Below, piece after piece: positions 24,839-36,155 of a stretch of DNA of 64,000 nt (positions are counted from its first letter, which is position 1; the number at the start of each line of letters is the position of its first letter). The stretch comes from Rhodocaloribacter litoris (lineage in GTDB: Bacteria > Bacteroidota > Rhodothermia > Rhodothermales > ISCAR-4553): the NCBI RefSeq assembly GCF_011682235.2, contig NZ_CP076718.1, positions 1,669,439 to 1,733,438 of the forward strand, read 5' to 3'. The position numbers and the translations under genes are program-made. The notes under the pieces were generated by a model, which worked only from the letters and a program-made list of their open reading frames with translations, did not search any database and was not told the DNA's origin.

Positions 24839-26103
24839 CTAGTTGAAACTTTCTTCGGCAAGGGGCTCCCTCTCTGAGGGATTCCGTGGTTCTATATGTT
24901 TGAGAAGCGCCGCTCGCAGAAGCGGCAAATGTTCGGCGTGGTCGATCCGACGCATTTTCTGTTCCACCTCCAACAGCCCCATCGCCACCCACCGCTGGCG
25001 CTGGTCCGAGTCCATCCACCGCTTCACACGACCGATGTACTTCGAGAGCTGGCTGTTGAGGTTCTTTCGGACGCGTTCCGCGTCCAGATGCAATTGGTCG
25101 TCTTGAGACTCTTGCCCAGCTGCTCGAACAGCCCCAGCCGGTGCAGCGTCAGCGTCTCTTCGAGGCCCTCGAGGAGGCTGCGTGCAGCCGAGCGGTTGAC
25201 CTGCTCCAACTCCGCGTGAATTTCCATCAGCGCTGCTTTGGCCTCTCCGTAGTCTACCTTCTGGTAGGCCCGCTGGAGCTTGCGGCGATAGCTGGCCTGA
25301 TCTTGTCTCGGCAAATAGCTGACGACGTTCTCGCGTTTATGCCACTGGCAGCGCTGCACCTCGGCGCAGGTGCCGAAGACCTCTCGTACCGCCTTGTAGA
25401 GCCCCTTCGAGCCATCGATGACGCACAAGAGGCCTTCGCCGAAGTCCAGGCCCCGCCCGATCAGATCCTGGAGCAGGCCCTTGATCGCTCCGGTGTTCTC
25501 CGTCGTCGTCTCGACAAAGCCCAGGGGCAGCTTCCGTCCATCGATCGTCAAGCCGAGACAGATCACGAGTTGCACGCCGGCCAGGTGCTTCCCGTCGATC
25601 CAGAGCGCAACGAAGTCTTCCTCGGCCAGACTACGCTGCTCGAAGGCCTCCAAGGCCCGCCGGCTGCGCTCTTGGAAGGCCCGGCTGACCGACGATTGGC
25701 TCAGCCCGAAGCCGTCAAGGAACGCCGAGGCCACGCGCCCGTAGTCGCGTTGCGAGAGCCCCAGCAGAATCGCCTCTTCCAGGCGCTGGTCCATCTCGAG
25801 GGGCTGCTTCATCTGCTGGTAGGATTCCAAAGAACGTTCCCGGTCGGCTTCAACCTCGCGCACGCGGGGCACCTCGATGGGCACGCGCTCGGAGCCGATG
25901 CGGATCGAGCCGGGATTCGAGCCCCAGCGCCGGTAGCGCCCCTCAAGGGGCTTATCCCGGCTGTAGCGCGCGCCACACAGGCCAACGACTTCCTCGTCGA
26001 GGATCTCCCGTGCCAGCAGGCGAGCCAGTTCGGCGTAGTGCTGCAAGAGATGCAGTTTCACGTCGAGCCCACTGCGGAGCAACTCACCCAGCCGCTCAGG
26101 CAC
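24839..26103 (-). pseudogene. IS256-family transposase, frameshifted
   Basis: Transposase_mut (DDE) enzyme. The main frame (26103 to 25024) contains GLDVKLHLLQHYAELARLLAREI, FVALWIDGKHLAG (first Asp), CVIDGSKGLYKAV (second Asp) and CQWHKRENVVSYL. It loses homology after SLKTTNCI. The expected continuation, NLNSQLSKYIGRVKRW to LLRAALLKHI, is in another frame (from about 25063 to 24839). At the switch lies a 7-bp-stem palindrome with GAA loop (25069-25085), about 20 bp of sequence absent from the usual TTNCIE-LNSQ junction where the catalytic Glu should be. The homologous frame extends upstream of 26103 (QLPPEV) without an ATG. I could not define terminal inverted repeats. Confidence 0.85.
25069..25085. 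repeat. Hairpin insert in IS256-type transposase
   Basis: GGACGCG and CGCGTCC arms around a 3-nt loop (GAA on the coding strand). It sits at the frameshift point. The arms and preceding coding-strand bases (ATCTGGACGCG) match the REP-like hairpins at 41028-41047. Confidence 0.7.
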
Positions 26104-26143
26104 CTCTGGCGGAAGTTGGCTCTGTGTCGTATCGTGGTCGTGA

Positions 26144-27848
<1,705 letters not shown>

Positions 27849-27938
27849 GGTATTAACACCTCGTAATTCAAGTTGTAATTCTCGCAAAATATCCAACCAA
27901 AGCATTATCGTATCGATCTTCGAGGCGCCTGCTATCAA

Positions 27939-29774
27939 CTACTGAATCAGCATAACAGCCACCGTGGCGTGAACACCTTTCCCGGACAGCAGCACGAGGT
28001 AGACGCCGTCCGAAAGACCTCGCCCATCGACCGGTACCGTGTGAAGACGATTGACTACCGGAGTGCCTTCGTAGAGAACCCGAATCCGACGCCCAACCAC
28101 ATCATAGAGATCGATCTGAACCGACCCGGCCTGCCGGAGCATGAAGCGAAGGGTCGTCCGGCCCTGAAACGGGTTCGGGTAGGCTTCCAGATGCACCAGC
28201 GATCCAGGTACATTTCCCGCTTCACCGAACTCAACGCCCGTTGATACCGGAGGAGCAGAAAACTCGTACGCCCCCATGTCCACAACGGCCAACCCGGTGC
28301 CTCCGTCGTAGGCCCGCACGTTTCCGTCGAGGTCGACCGGTAGGGGCTCGGTCACGTCCCCATCTCCGTCGAGGTCCAGGCTGTCAGACGGCAGCGCCGC
28401 ATTGTCTCCTGCGTCGATGGCCGGAGAGCCTGCGCGCAGCCGCAGGTCGTCGTCCTCGGTGCCCATCACGCCATCGAACCCTGCAGCGTCGACGAACAGC
28501 GGATCTGCGAAGAGGTTGCCACCGCCGTCTTCGGTGTCGAGCGGCACGCCCCCCTCGATCAGACTGTGCGCGAGCACAAGCACCGTTGGCCCGACCGACG
28601 TCGTCCCATTATAGACCTCATCGGTGCCCATCACGGCGCTGTTGCCCCAGAGAATACTGTTCGTCAGGACCGGCCGCCCATACCAGTTGTAGAGTCCCCC
28701 GCCATTGCCGACAGCCGTATTACCACTGAACGTCAGATTGGTGGCTGTGAACGAGCCGGCATCGGGGAACACATTGTAGATGCCCCCACCATCGCCTGCG
28801 GCTGTGTTGCCACTGAAAAGTACGTTGGCCAGCATGGTCTCGCTTTCATCATTGAAGAGCCCCCCACCGTCGAAAGGCGCCGCGCGGTTGCCTATGAAGA
28901 CCGTATTGATCAAGGTCTGGCTCCCCTGACGGTTGTACACGCCTCCTCCCCAGCCCCCCACATTCCCGATAAAACGCGTGTCGATGACAACCACCTCGCT
29001 ACGGTCATTGTACAATCCTCCGCCGAAGGAGGTGCTCACATTGTCGCGAAACGTGACATACCGAAGCACTGTATGGGCGTAGCTGTTAGCCATTCCTCCC
29101 CCATCGGCGCTCGAGACATTGGCCTGAAAGGTCACATGGGTTAGCACCGGTTCACCGGAGTTGGCCATCCCGCCCCCCAGCCCGGCTACATTTCCGGTAA
29201 AAACGATATGCCGGATAGATGGGCTACCGGCGTTGTCCATCCCGCCCCCCAGATGGGTACGTGGAGGAAAACCGTCCGCCTGTCCTCCGGTAACGATGAA
29301 CCCGTCGAGCACGGTGGTGCTGTCTGCGTCGCTGCCGGCCGCCACCACATGATAGCTGTTCTCGCTCCGCGACGGCTCATCGATCGCGACATGATCGTTG
29401 TCGTTGCCCAGCAAGTCCCCCGACAGGATCGTCTCGTTCACTTCCCAGTCCCGTTCTTCCCGGCTCGTCTCGGTCCCGGAGAACCCTCCGTAAAGGGCTA
29501 CCCCCTCCTTGAGGACAAAGCTCGCCGAGCGGTCGCCCGGCGTCAAGCCCGCTCCCTGGTCAGGGCGGTAAGTGCCCGAAGCCACCCAGATCTCGTCGCC
29601 GGCCTGCGCCGCCGCCAGCGCATCCTGCAACGACGGGTATGCGGCAGCCCACGAGGTACCGTCCCCCGTCCCCACGGCATCAGCCTTCACGTAAAGTACC
29701 CGTTGCGCTTGTACCCCGGCCGCCATTTCCACGGCCGGCATCCCCAGCATCAGCAGCGACAGAAGCGCAAACAT
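27939..29774 (-). CDS. Beta-helix (choice-of-anchor Q) surface protein with T9SS sorting domain
   Basis: A 611-residue exported protein. After a signal (LSLLMLGMPAVEMAAGVQA) comes YVKADAVGTGDGTSWAAAYPSLQDAL, the start of a choice-of-anchor Q right-handed beta-helix. About eight turns follow of the type FTGNVAGLGGGMANSG / FSGNTAAGDGGGIYN. The close DPLFVDAAGF...LRLRAGSPAIDAGDNA is typical, as is the VVDMGAYEF end. The C-terminal AYPNPFQGRTTLRFML...SDGVYLVLLSGKG is a type IX sorting domain. It likely acts on the cell surface as an adhesin or carbohydrate-binding scaffold; no catalytic residues were identified. It lies inside the pcrA-bounded block, next to its right boundary. Confidence 0.9.
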   Translation of the reverse strand: MFALLSLLMLGMPAVEMAAGVQAQRVLYVKADAVGTGDGTSWAAAYPSLQDALAAAQAGDEIWVASGTYRPDQGAGLTPGDRSASFVLKEGVALYGGFSGTETSREERDWEVNETILSGDLLGNDNDHVAIDEPSRSENSYHVVAAGSDADSTTVLDGFIVTGGQADGFPPRTHLGGGMDNAGSPSIRHIVFTGNVAGLGGGMANSGEPVLTHVTFQANVSSADGGGMANSYAHTVLRYVTFRDNVSTSFGGGLYNDRSEVVVIDTRFIGNVGGWGGGVYNRQGSQTLINTVFIGNRAAPFDGGGLFNDESETMLANVLFSGNTAAGDGGGIYNVFPDAGSFTATNLTFSGNTAVGNGGGLYNWYGRPVLTNSILWGNSAVMGTDEVYNGTTSVGPTVLVLAHSLIEGGVPLDTEDGGGNLFADPLFVDAAGFDGVMGTEDDDLRLRAGSPAIDAGDNAALPSDSLDLDGDGDVTEPLPVDLDGNVRAYDGGTGLAVVDMGAYEFSAPPVSTGVEFGEAGNVPGSLVHLEAYPNPFQGRTTLRFMLRQAGSVQIDLYDVVGRRIRVLYEGTPVVNRLHTVPVDGRGLSDGVYLVLLSGKGVHATVAVMLIQ

Positions 29775-29950
29775 ACCCCCACCCAGACGGATTACACCCC
29801 AAAAAGGACGAATATTCCTACATGCACAATCTGTAAACGAGAAGACCTACAACGACCATCCGCTGATTACCGAACCATACACCGCAAAATAAATCCTTAA
29901 CCTAATCACCACAAGGTAAGGCATGCATTATTACCTCTTTCGCCCGCTCG

Positions 29951-30035
29951 TCCCGGCGGCCACGCGACGGCCTGCAAACTACCCGATCCGCCGCAGGTTG
30001 GCAAACTTGAGCACGAGCTTCTTCTGCCCCACCTC
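29951..30035 (-). repeat. pcrA 3'-end copy 3 (native gene end)
   Basis: The native end of the helicase gene plus 28 bp downstream. Positions 29951-30005 equal copy 1 and 29981-30035 equal copy 2. The sequence beyond 29951 (AT-rich, toward 29887) is unrelated to that beyond copy 1. Confidence 0.9.
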
Positions 30036-32312
30036 TTTGAAGAAGACGACCGCCTTGGCCTGGGCGCCCGCCCCTTCTAGCGAGAGCACCTTGCCTTCGC
30101 CGAAGAGGGGGTGTTCGACCCGCATGCCGGGGGTGAACGCCCCGCCTTCCCCTTCGTCGTAGACGATGCGCCGCTCGCCGCCGCCCCGCTGGCCGCCGCC
30201 CCCGGTACGCGGTTTCTTCTCGCCCCGCAGGTTCTTCCGGTAATAGTGGGGGTCGATGCGGTCGTAGGTGTCGGTGGCGCCGGCGCCGGCCTGGAAGCGG
30301 CCGGCGCGGGGACGGAAGGCGGTGCCGGCCTCGGTGCGGATGAGGTCGGGGTCGAGCTCGTCGAGGAAGCGGCTGCGCACGGCCGGCTGCTGTTCGCCGT
30401 AGCGGTAGCGGCTGCGCGCGTAGCTCAGGTACAGGTGCCGCTCCGCCCGGGTGACGCCCACGTAGAAGAGCCGCCGTTCCTCCTCGAGGTCCTTGCGGTC
30501 CTGCGCGGCCGCGGCCAGCGGGAAAAGGCCTTCCTCGAGGCCCGTGATGAAGACGACGGGAAACTCGAGGCCCTTCGAGGCATGGAGCGTCATGAGCGTG
30601 ACGCGGTTCTCGTCGTCGTCGACGCTGTCGGCGTCGGTCAGCAGGGAGACTTCCTGGAGGAAGGCGCTGAGGGTGCCCTGCTCACCCGCGCCGGCGGTGA
30701 ACTCGGCGATGGCGTTGAGGAGTTCGTTCACGTTCTCCCACCGCACGAGGTTTTCGGGCGTGTCGTCCCGGCGGAGGTCGTCCAGGATGCCGGATTCGCG
30801 GATGAGGTCGCGGGCGAGTTCGTCGGCGGGGCGGGAGGTAGCCTGCGCGGCGTGCCGGGCGATGAGGAAGCGGAAGGCCTCCACGGCGCTTACGGCGCGG
30901 GCGGGCAGCCCGGCCTCCTCGGCGCGCTCGAGGGCCTGCCAGATGCCCAGCCCCTCGCGCCGGGCGTAGTCGAAGAGGGCCTCCTGCGTCTTGCCCCCGA
31001 TGCCGCGCGTGGGGTAGTTGATGACGCGGCGCAGGCTGGCCTCGTCGTTCGGGTTGACGACCAGGCGCAGGTAGGCCAGCGCGTCCTTGATCTCGCGGCG
31101 CTGGTAGAACGAGACGCCGCCGACGACGCGGTACGGGAGGCCGCCCCGGCGGAGCGCCTCCTCCAGCGAACGGCTCTGCGCGTTGGTCCGGTAGAGCACG
31201 GCGAAGTCGCGGAAGGTATAGCCCTGGCGCACGTGCAGGTCGCGGATGGTGCGCTCCACCTTCTGCGCCTCGTCCCGCTCCGAGATGGCCTCCAGCAGCG
31301 TCACCGGCTCGCCGTCGCTGTTTTCCGTCCAGAGCGACTTCTCGAGCTGGTCCTGGTTGTGGCGGATGATGGCGTCGGCCAGGCGGAGGATGGTCTTCGT
31401 GGAGCGGTAGTTCTGTTCGAGGCGGACGGTTTTCGCTTCGGGGTAGTCCCGCTGGAACGAGAGGATATTGGTGATGTCGGCCCCGCGGAAGGCGTAGATG
31501 CTCTGCGCGTCGTCGCCCACCACGCACAGGTTCTTGTGGCGGGCGGCCAGCAGCTTCGCCAGCACGTACTGCGCGTGGTTGGTGTCCTGGTACTCGTCGA
31601 TGTGGAGATAGCGCCAGCGGTGCTGGTACTTCTCCAGCACGTCGGCGTGCTGCCGGAACAGCTCGATGGGCTTGAGCAGGAGGTCGTCGAAGTCCATTGC
31701 GTTGGCCTTGCGGAGTGCCTCCTGGTACGGCCCGTAGAGCAGGGCGGCCTTCTCCTGCGCCGGGGTGGCGGCGAGCCGGGCGTACTCGCCGGGTGCAACC
31801 AGCCGGTTCTTGGCCGAGGAGATGAGCGCGTGCATCATCCGCACGTTGAACTGCTTGCCGTCGACGTGGTAGCGGTCCATCAGCTCGCGGAGGATGCGCT
31901 GGCTGTCGTCGGGGTCGTAGATGGAGAAGTCGGGTGTGTAGCCGATGCGTTCGCCCTCGATGCGCAGCAGGCGGGCGAACGTGGCGTGGAAGGTGCCCAT
32001 CCACATGCCGCGGGCCTGCTCCGGCCCGACGAGCCGTTCGATGCGCTCCTTCATCTCGCGGGCCGCCTTGTTCGTGAACGTGAGTGCGAGGATCTCGAAC
32101 GGCCGTGCCTTTCCGGCGGCGATCAGGTAGGCGATGCGGTGCGTGAGCGTGCGCGTCTTGCCCGAGCCCGGCCCCGCGATGATGAGCACCGGCCCGTCGG
32201 TCACCCGGACGGCCTCCTGCTGGGCCGGGTTGAGCCCCTGCAGGATCTGTTCGGCCTCGTCGGGCCGCGCGGCATCGGCCGGCTCGTCAAACGAAAGCTT
32301 GTACTGGCGCAT
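29979..32312 (-). CDS. pcrA: UvrD/PcrA-type ATP-dependent DNA helicase
   Basis: A 777-residue superfamily 1A helicase. Motifs in order are Q-motif LNPAQQEAV, Walker A AGPGSGKT (residues 46-53), Ia FTNKAAREMKERI, II HIDEYQDTNHAQY, III VVGDDAQSIYAFRGAD, IV LEQNYRST, V VTLMTLHASKGLEFPVVF and VI RRLFYVGVTRAERHLYLSYA. The C-terminus has a Tudor-like tail (RVEHPLFGEGKVLS to LVLKFANLRRIG). Start ATG 32312 (MRQYKLSFDEP) was chosen; the frame stays open far upstream but runs antisense-like through the antiporter gene. It acts in mismatch/excision repair and replication-conflict resolution. Its 3' end appears to be the target of the inserted block. Confidence 0.95.
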   Translation of the reverse strand: MRQYKLSFDEPADAARPDEAEQILQGLNPAQQEAVRVTDGPVLIIAGPGSGKTRTLTHRIAYLIAAGKARPFEILALTFTNKAAREMKERIERLVGPEQARGMWMGTFHATFARLLRIEGERIGYTPDFSIYDPDDSQRILRELMDRYHVDGKQFNVRMMHALISSAKNRLVAPGEYARLAATPAQEKAALLYGPYQEALRKANAMDFDDLLLKPIELFRQHADVLEKYQHRWRYLHIDEYQDTNHAQYVLAKLLAARHKNLCVVGDDAQSIYAFRGADITNILSFQRDYPEAKTVRLEQNYRSTKTILRLADAIIRHNQDQLEKSLWTENSDGEPVTLLEAISERDEAQKVERTIRDLHVRQGYTFRDFAVLYRTNAQSRSLEEALRRGGLPYRVVGGVSFYQRREIKDALAYLRLVVNPNDEASLRRVINYPTRGIGGKTQEALFDYARREGLGIWQALERAEEAGLPARAVSAVEAFRFLIARHAAQATSRPADELARDLIRESGILDDLRRDDTPENLVRWENVNELLNAIAEFTAGAGEQGTLSAFLQEVSLLTDADSVDDDENRVTLMTLHASKGLEFPVVFITGLEEGLFPLAAAAQDRKDLEEERRLFYVGVTRAERHLYLSYARSRYRYGEQQPAVRSRFLDELDPDLIRTEAGTAFRPRAGRFQAGAGATDTYDRIDPHYYRKNLRGEKKPRTGGGGQRGGGERRIVYDEGEGGAFTPGMRVEHPLFGEGKVLSLEGAGAQAKAVVFFKEVGQKKLVLKFANLRRIG

Positions 32313-32458
32313 CGAATCGTGGGACGGGATTGAAAATTGAAAAATGGAAGATGGAAGATTCAGGATGCCTCCGGCGGGAGGGAAGCGGCCGGGTGGTGGC
32401 ACAAGATAGCCCATCGCCGGCAGGGATGGGGCGGGGCGGGTATGAAAAATGACCGGGG

Positions 32459-34483
32459 TCAGCCGGCCACGGCGGGTGGCGGGGCTTCGCGGAACAGGTC
32501 GGCGCAGCGGGCAAACTGGGTGGCCTCGCCGATGAGCACCAGCCGGTCGCCGGGCTGGATGCGGAAGTCGCCCGAGGGGCTGGCGATGGTACGACCGTCG
32601 CGGCGGACGGCGAGGACGGTGAGGTTGTAGCGCTGGCGCAGGCCCAGCTCGGCGAGCGTCTTGCCGGCCACGGGTGCGCCCGGTCGCACGGCCACGGCGC
32701 GGGTGTGCAGCCCTTCCTCGTCGAGCCCCTGCAGCACCATCATGTGGGCCTCGTGGAGCTGGCTGCGGAAGACCTGGTAGTCGCCCGAGCGGAGGGCCGC
32801 CACCTTCCGGTTGATCTCGTCGGGCGGTATCATGTAGGCCGCCAGCACGTTGGTGAAGATGCGTACGGACGTCTCCAGTTCCTCGGGCACGACGATGTCT
32901 GCACCGGCCTGCTGGAGCCGCTCGATGTTGGCCAGGAAGCGGGTGCGGGCGATGATCTGGACGGTGGGGTTGAGGTAATGGGCCACCTCGACGATGCGCA
33001 ACGTGGCCGCCTCGTCGTTGATGACGACCACGAGCAACTTGGCCCGGTCGATGCCGGCGTGTTCGAGGATATGGGGACGCCCGGCATCGCCCCGGACGGC
33101 ATGGAACCCGTCTTCCTCGGCCTTGTCGGCCAGGCGCGGGTCGAGTTCGACGACCTCGAAGGGCAGGCCGGTGTCCTTGAGCACCTGGGCCAGGCGCTGG
33201 CCGGCCGGGCCGTACCCGACAATGATGACGTGGTCCTCCAGCGGCGGTGCGCTGCCGGTATCCGGCGCCGTGCCGGCCGGACCGAAACGCTCGGTGCGCA
33301 CCAGCCACGCGCCGATGCGCGTGCCCAGCTGCAAGAGGAGCGGCGTGAACGCCATCAGCAGCACCGTCACGGCGATGAAGGCCTGCACCCCGGCATCGCC
33401 GAGGGCAGCCGGGGTGAGCCCCACCTCCTCCCCGGCCCGCGCCAGCACGAACGAGAACTCGCCGATCTGGGCCAGCCCGAGCCCGACGAACACGGCGATG
33501 TGGGGCGGGTAGCCCACGGCCCGCACCGTGGCCGTCGTCAGGCCAATCTTGACCAGCAGCACCGCCCCGGCCACACCGAGCACCAGCGGCAGGTTGTCCA
33601 GCAGAAAACCGAGGTCGAGCAGCATCCCGACCGACACGAAGAAGACGGCGTTGAAGAGGGTGCGCAGCGGGAGGATCTCGCTCAGGGCGTAGGCGCTGTA
33701 CCGGCTCTCGCTGACGATGAGCCCCCCCAGGAAGGCGCCGAGCGCCAGGCTCACGCCGGCCAGGCTCGTCAGCCATGCCGTGCCGAAGCAGATCGTCACC
33801 ACCGTCGGCAGAAAGAGTTCGGACCGCTGCGTCCGGGCGATCCGCTCGAGCACGGGCGGCAGGACTTTCCGGGCCACCGCCAGCACCAGCGCAATGATGA
33901 GCACCGCCCGGCCGAACGCCAGCAGCAGTTCCAGCGGCGTGCCGCCCTGCCCGCCGAGCATCGGCACGAGGAGCACCATCAGGATGATGGCCAGGTCCTG
34001 GAAGATGAGGACGGCCAGGGCCACCCGCCCGGCCGGTGTGTCGGTCTCGTTGCGGTCGTCGAGCAGCTTCAGCACGATGGCGGTGCTGCTGAGCGCCACC
34101 AGGCACCCCGTGAAGACGCCCACCGGCCAGGCCGCCCCCGCCACCAGCAGGGCCAGCATCACCATCAGCACCGTCAGGCCCACCTGCAGGCCGCCACCGA
34201 AGAAGATGAGGCGGCGGATGCGGTCGAGCCGCTCCAGGCTGAACTCGACGCCGATGGTGAACAGCAGCAGGATCACGCCCACCTCGGCCATGCCGTCGAT
34301 GAGCGCCTGGTCCGTCACCAGCCCCAGCGCCGTCGGGCCGATGACCACGCCCGCCAGCAGGAACCCCACGATGGGCACCAGCCGGATACGGTGGCACAGG
34401 TAGGCGATGAGCACGCTCCCGGCGAGCAGCGCCACGATCTCGCCGAGGAACGGCAGGGTTACCGCAAGAACGGAGTAGGGCAT
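32459..34483 (-). CDS. Cation:proton antiporter with TrkA-N and TrkA-C domains (KefB-like)
   Basis: A 674-residue CPA2 transporter. The membrane part (about residues 5-385) includes VIGPTALGLV, ALSSTAIVLKLL and LGAFLGGLIVSESRY. A TrkA-N nucleotide-binding domain follows (DHVIIVGYGPAGQRLAQVL, then VRGDAGRPHILEHAGID), and a TrkA-C domain ends the protein (AGKTLAELGLRQRYNLTVLAVRRDG). These cytosolic domains gate K+ or Na+/H+ exchange in response to nucleotides or thiols. Start ATG 34483 (MPYSVLAVTLPFL) is clear. It is downstream of nhaA on the same strand, separated by a long hairpin. Confidence 0.93.
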   Translation of the reverse strand: MPYSVLAVTLPFLGEIVALLAGSVLIAYLCHRIRLVPIVGFLLAGVVIGPTALGLVTDQALIDGMAEVGVILLLFTIGVEFSLERLDRIRRLIFFGGGLQVGLTVLMVMLALLVAGAAWPVGVFTGCLVALSSTAIVLKLLDDRNETDTPAGRVALAVLIFQDLAIILMVLLVPMLGGQGGTPLELLLAFGRAVLIIALVLAVARKVLPPVLERIARTQRSELFLPTVVTICFGTAWLTSLAGVSLALGAFLGGLIVSESRYSAYALSEILPLRTLFNAVFFVSVGMLLDLGFLLDNLPLVLGVAGAVLLVKIGLTTATVRAVGYPPHIAVFVGLGLAQIGEFSFVLARAGEEVGLTPAALGDAGVQAFIAVTVLLMAFTPLLLQLGTRIGAWLVRTERFGPAGTAPDTGSAPPLEDHVIIVGYGPAGQRLAQVLKDTGLPFEVVELDPRLADKAEEDGFHAVRGDAGRPHILEHAGIDRAKLLVVVINDEAATLRIVEVAHYLNPTVQIIARTRFLANIERLQQAGADIVVPEELETSVRIFTNVLAAYMIPPDEINRKVAALRSGDYQVFRSQLHEAHMMVLQGLDEEGLHTRAVAVRPGAPVAGKTLAELGLRQRYNLTVLAVRRDGRTIASPSGDFRIQPGDRLVLIGEATQFARCADLFREAPPPAVAG

Positions 34484-34554
34484 GGCGATCCGTGTCAGAC
34501 AGACTCCGTTTGTGGATGCAGGGGAAGCTTCAGGATGGTGTGTGGTCCGTAGTG

Positions 34555-34622
34555 CGTAGTGCGTAGTGCGTATTTCGTAAGATTGTTTTCTACGCACTAC
34601 GAAATACGCACTACGCACTACG
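34555..34622. repeat. Long intergenic hairpin with 25-bp perfect arms
   Basis: Arms 34555-34579 and 34598-34622 are exact reverse complements, with an 18-nt loop between. The left arm is part of a tandem heptad (CGTAGTG repeated three times) that begins a little further left, near 34548. It lies between the nhaA stop and the kefB-like start, both on the minus strand. It could be an mRNA stem-loop that separates or attenuates the two genes, or a REP/MITE-like remnant. Confidence 0.9.
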
Positions 34623-35955
34623 AAGCCGGGGGCTGTGCTTTCCCGTTCGCGCCGCGCGAGAGCATGAACCACCCGCCGAGGCCGGCCACCAGCGAGGCCG
34701 TCAGAATCCCCACCTTGGCCCGGTCGAGCAAGGCGGGATCGTCAAAGGCCAGGTTGGCGATGAACAGCGACATCGTGAACCCGATGCCGCACAGCAGGCT
34801 GACGCCGTGGATCTGGCGCCAGGAGACCCCGAGTGGGCGCTCGGCCCAGCCCAGGCGCACGGCCAGCCACGCAAAGCCCGTCACCCCGACCTGCTTCCCG
34901 ATGAACAGCCCCGCCAGGATTCCCAGCGTGATCGGATCTCCGGGGGCCAGGCCGCTGCCGAGGGAGACCCCCGCATTGGCCAGGGCAAACAGCGGCACGA
35001 TCCCGAAAGCCACCCAGCCGTGCAGCGCGTGCTCCATCCGGACCAGCGGGGTCTCGACGTGACGACAGGCTATCTCCAGGGCATAGACGGCGTCCCGCTG
35101 GTCCGTGCTCGGCTCGGTCTTGCCCGGCCGCACGTCCCGGGCAAAGGTACGCAGCAGTTCATTCCCCCGGGCCAGAAACTCGTGCGTGTCGATGCGCCGG
35201 CGGGCCGGGATGGTGAGCGCCAGCAGCACCCCGGCCAGGGTAGCGTGCACACCCGACTTCAACAACGCCACCCACAGCGCCACACCGAGCACGACGTAGA
35301 CCGCCGGGCGCTGGATCCGCAACCGGTTGGCCACCAGCAGCGCCGCCAAAACCCCCGCGCCGACGCCGAGCGCGCCCCACGAAATCTCGGCCGTGTAGAA
35401 GAACGCGATCACGAGCACCGCCCCCAGGTCGTCCACGATGGCCAGCGCCGTGAGGAACACCTTCAGTCCCAGCGGGACGCGCGGCCCGAGCAACGCCAGC
35501 ACCCCGAGCGCAAAGGCAATGTCCGTGGCCATCGGGATGCCCCAGCCGCTGAGGCCGTCCGTGCCGGCATTGAGCACGGCGTAGATCACCGCCGGCACCA
35601 CCATGCCGCCGAGCGCACCCGCCAGTGCCAGCCCCGCCTTCTTCGGCGACGCCAGCTCCCCCACCAGCACCTCCCGCTTGATCTCCAGGCCGACGACGAA
35701 GAAGAAAATCGCCATCAGCCCGTCGTTGATCCACAGCAGCAGCGGCTTGCTGATCATGAAGCCGCCCACGCCCACCGTGACCGTCGTCTGCCAGAGACCG
35801 AAATAGGCACCGGCCCAGGGCGTGTTGGCCCACAGGAGCGCGATCACGGCACACACCAGCAAAAGCACCCCGCCGGCCGCCTCCATCTTGAAAAAGATCT
35901 GAAACGGCCGCACCAGCACCTGCGGCATCTGAAAGCTCTTCTGTCTGTCCGGCAT
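34618..35955 (-). CDS. nhaA: Na+/H+ antiporter NhaA
   Basis: A 445-residue NhaA. Start ATG 35955 ([21 protein letters not shown]) follows the family. The key segments are [39 protein letters not shown] and the paired aspartates in [21 protein letters not shown], which bind Na+ and protons, plus [14 protein letters not shown] and [17 protein letters not shown]. About 60 extra residues form a hydrophilic loop ([24 protein letters not shown]), as in longer NhaA variants. It exports Na+ in exchange for two H+ and supports growth at high salt or alkaline pH. The stop overlaps the right arm of the intergenic hairpin. Confidence 0.96.
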   Translation of the reverse strand: MPDRQKSFQMPQVLVRPFQIFFKMEAAGGVLLLVCAVIALLWANTPWAGAYFGLWQTTVTVGVGGFMISKPLLLWINDGLMAIFFFVVGLEIKREVLVGELASPKKAGLALAGALGGMVVPAVIYAVLNAGTDGLSGWGIPMATDIAFALGVLALLGPRVPLGLKVFLTALAIVDDLGAVLVIAFFYTAEISWGALGVGAGVLAALLVANRLRIQRPAVYVVLGVALWVALLKSGVHATLAGVLLALTIPARRRIDTHEFLARGNELLRTFARDVRPGKTEPSTDQRDAVYALEIACRHVETPLVRMEHALHGWVAFGIVPLFALANAGVSLGSGLAPGDPITLGILAGLFIGKQVGVTGFAWLAVRLGWAERPLGVSWRQIHGVSLLCGIGFTMSLFIANLAFDDPALLDRAKVGILTASLVAGLGGWFMLSRGANGKAQPPAS

Positions 35956-36155
35956 CGTACGGGCTCCGATCGACCTTACACCTCCATCAAGATACGGACG
36001 ATCCGGGATGGTATGTGAAACGAATGAGCCGGCCGGGTGAAGTCGCGGCAAAACCGAAACGTAAAGCGGCAATCTTCCGATGGCAATTTCGTCTTTGGTC
36101 AGGATTCCTTTTCTTGGAGCACCCGTTTCCCTGCTCCATCGACCAGACTGCCCGT

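Noticed and set aside
32313..34397. N-terminal extension of about 690 codons on the pcrA frame
   Set aside because: It runs in a second frame through the KefB-like antiporter, whose motifs are certain. The helicase starts naturally at MRQYKLSF (32312).
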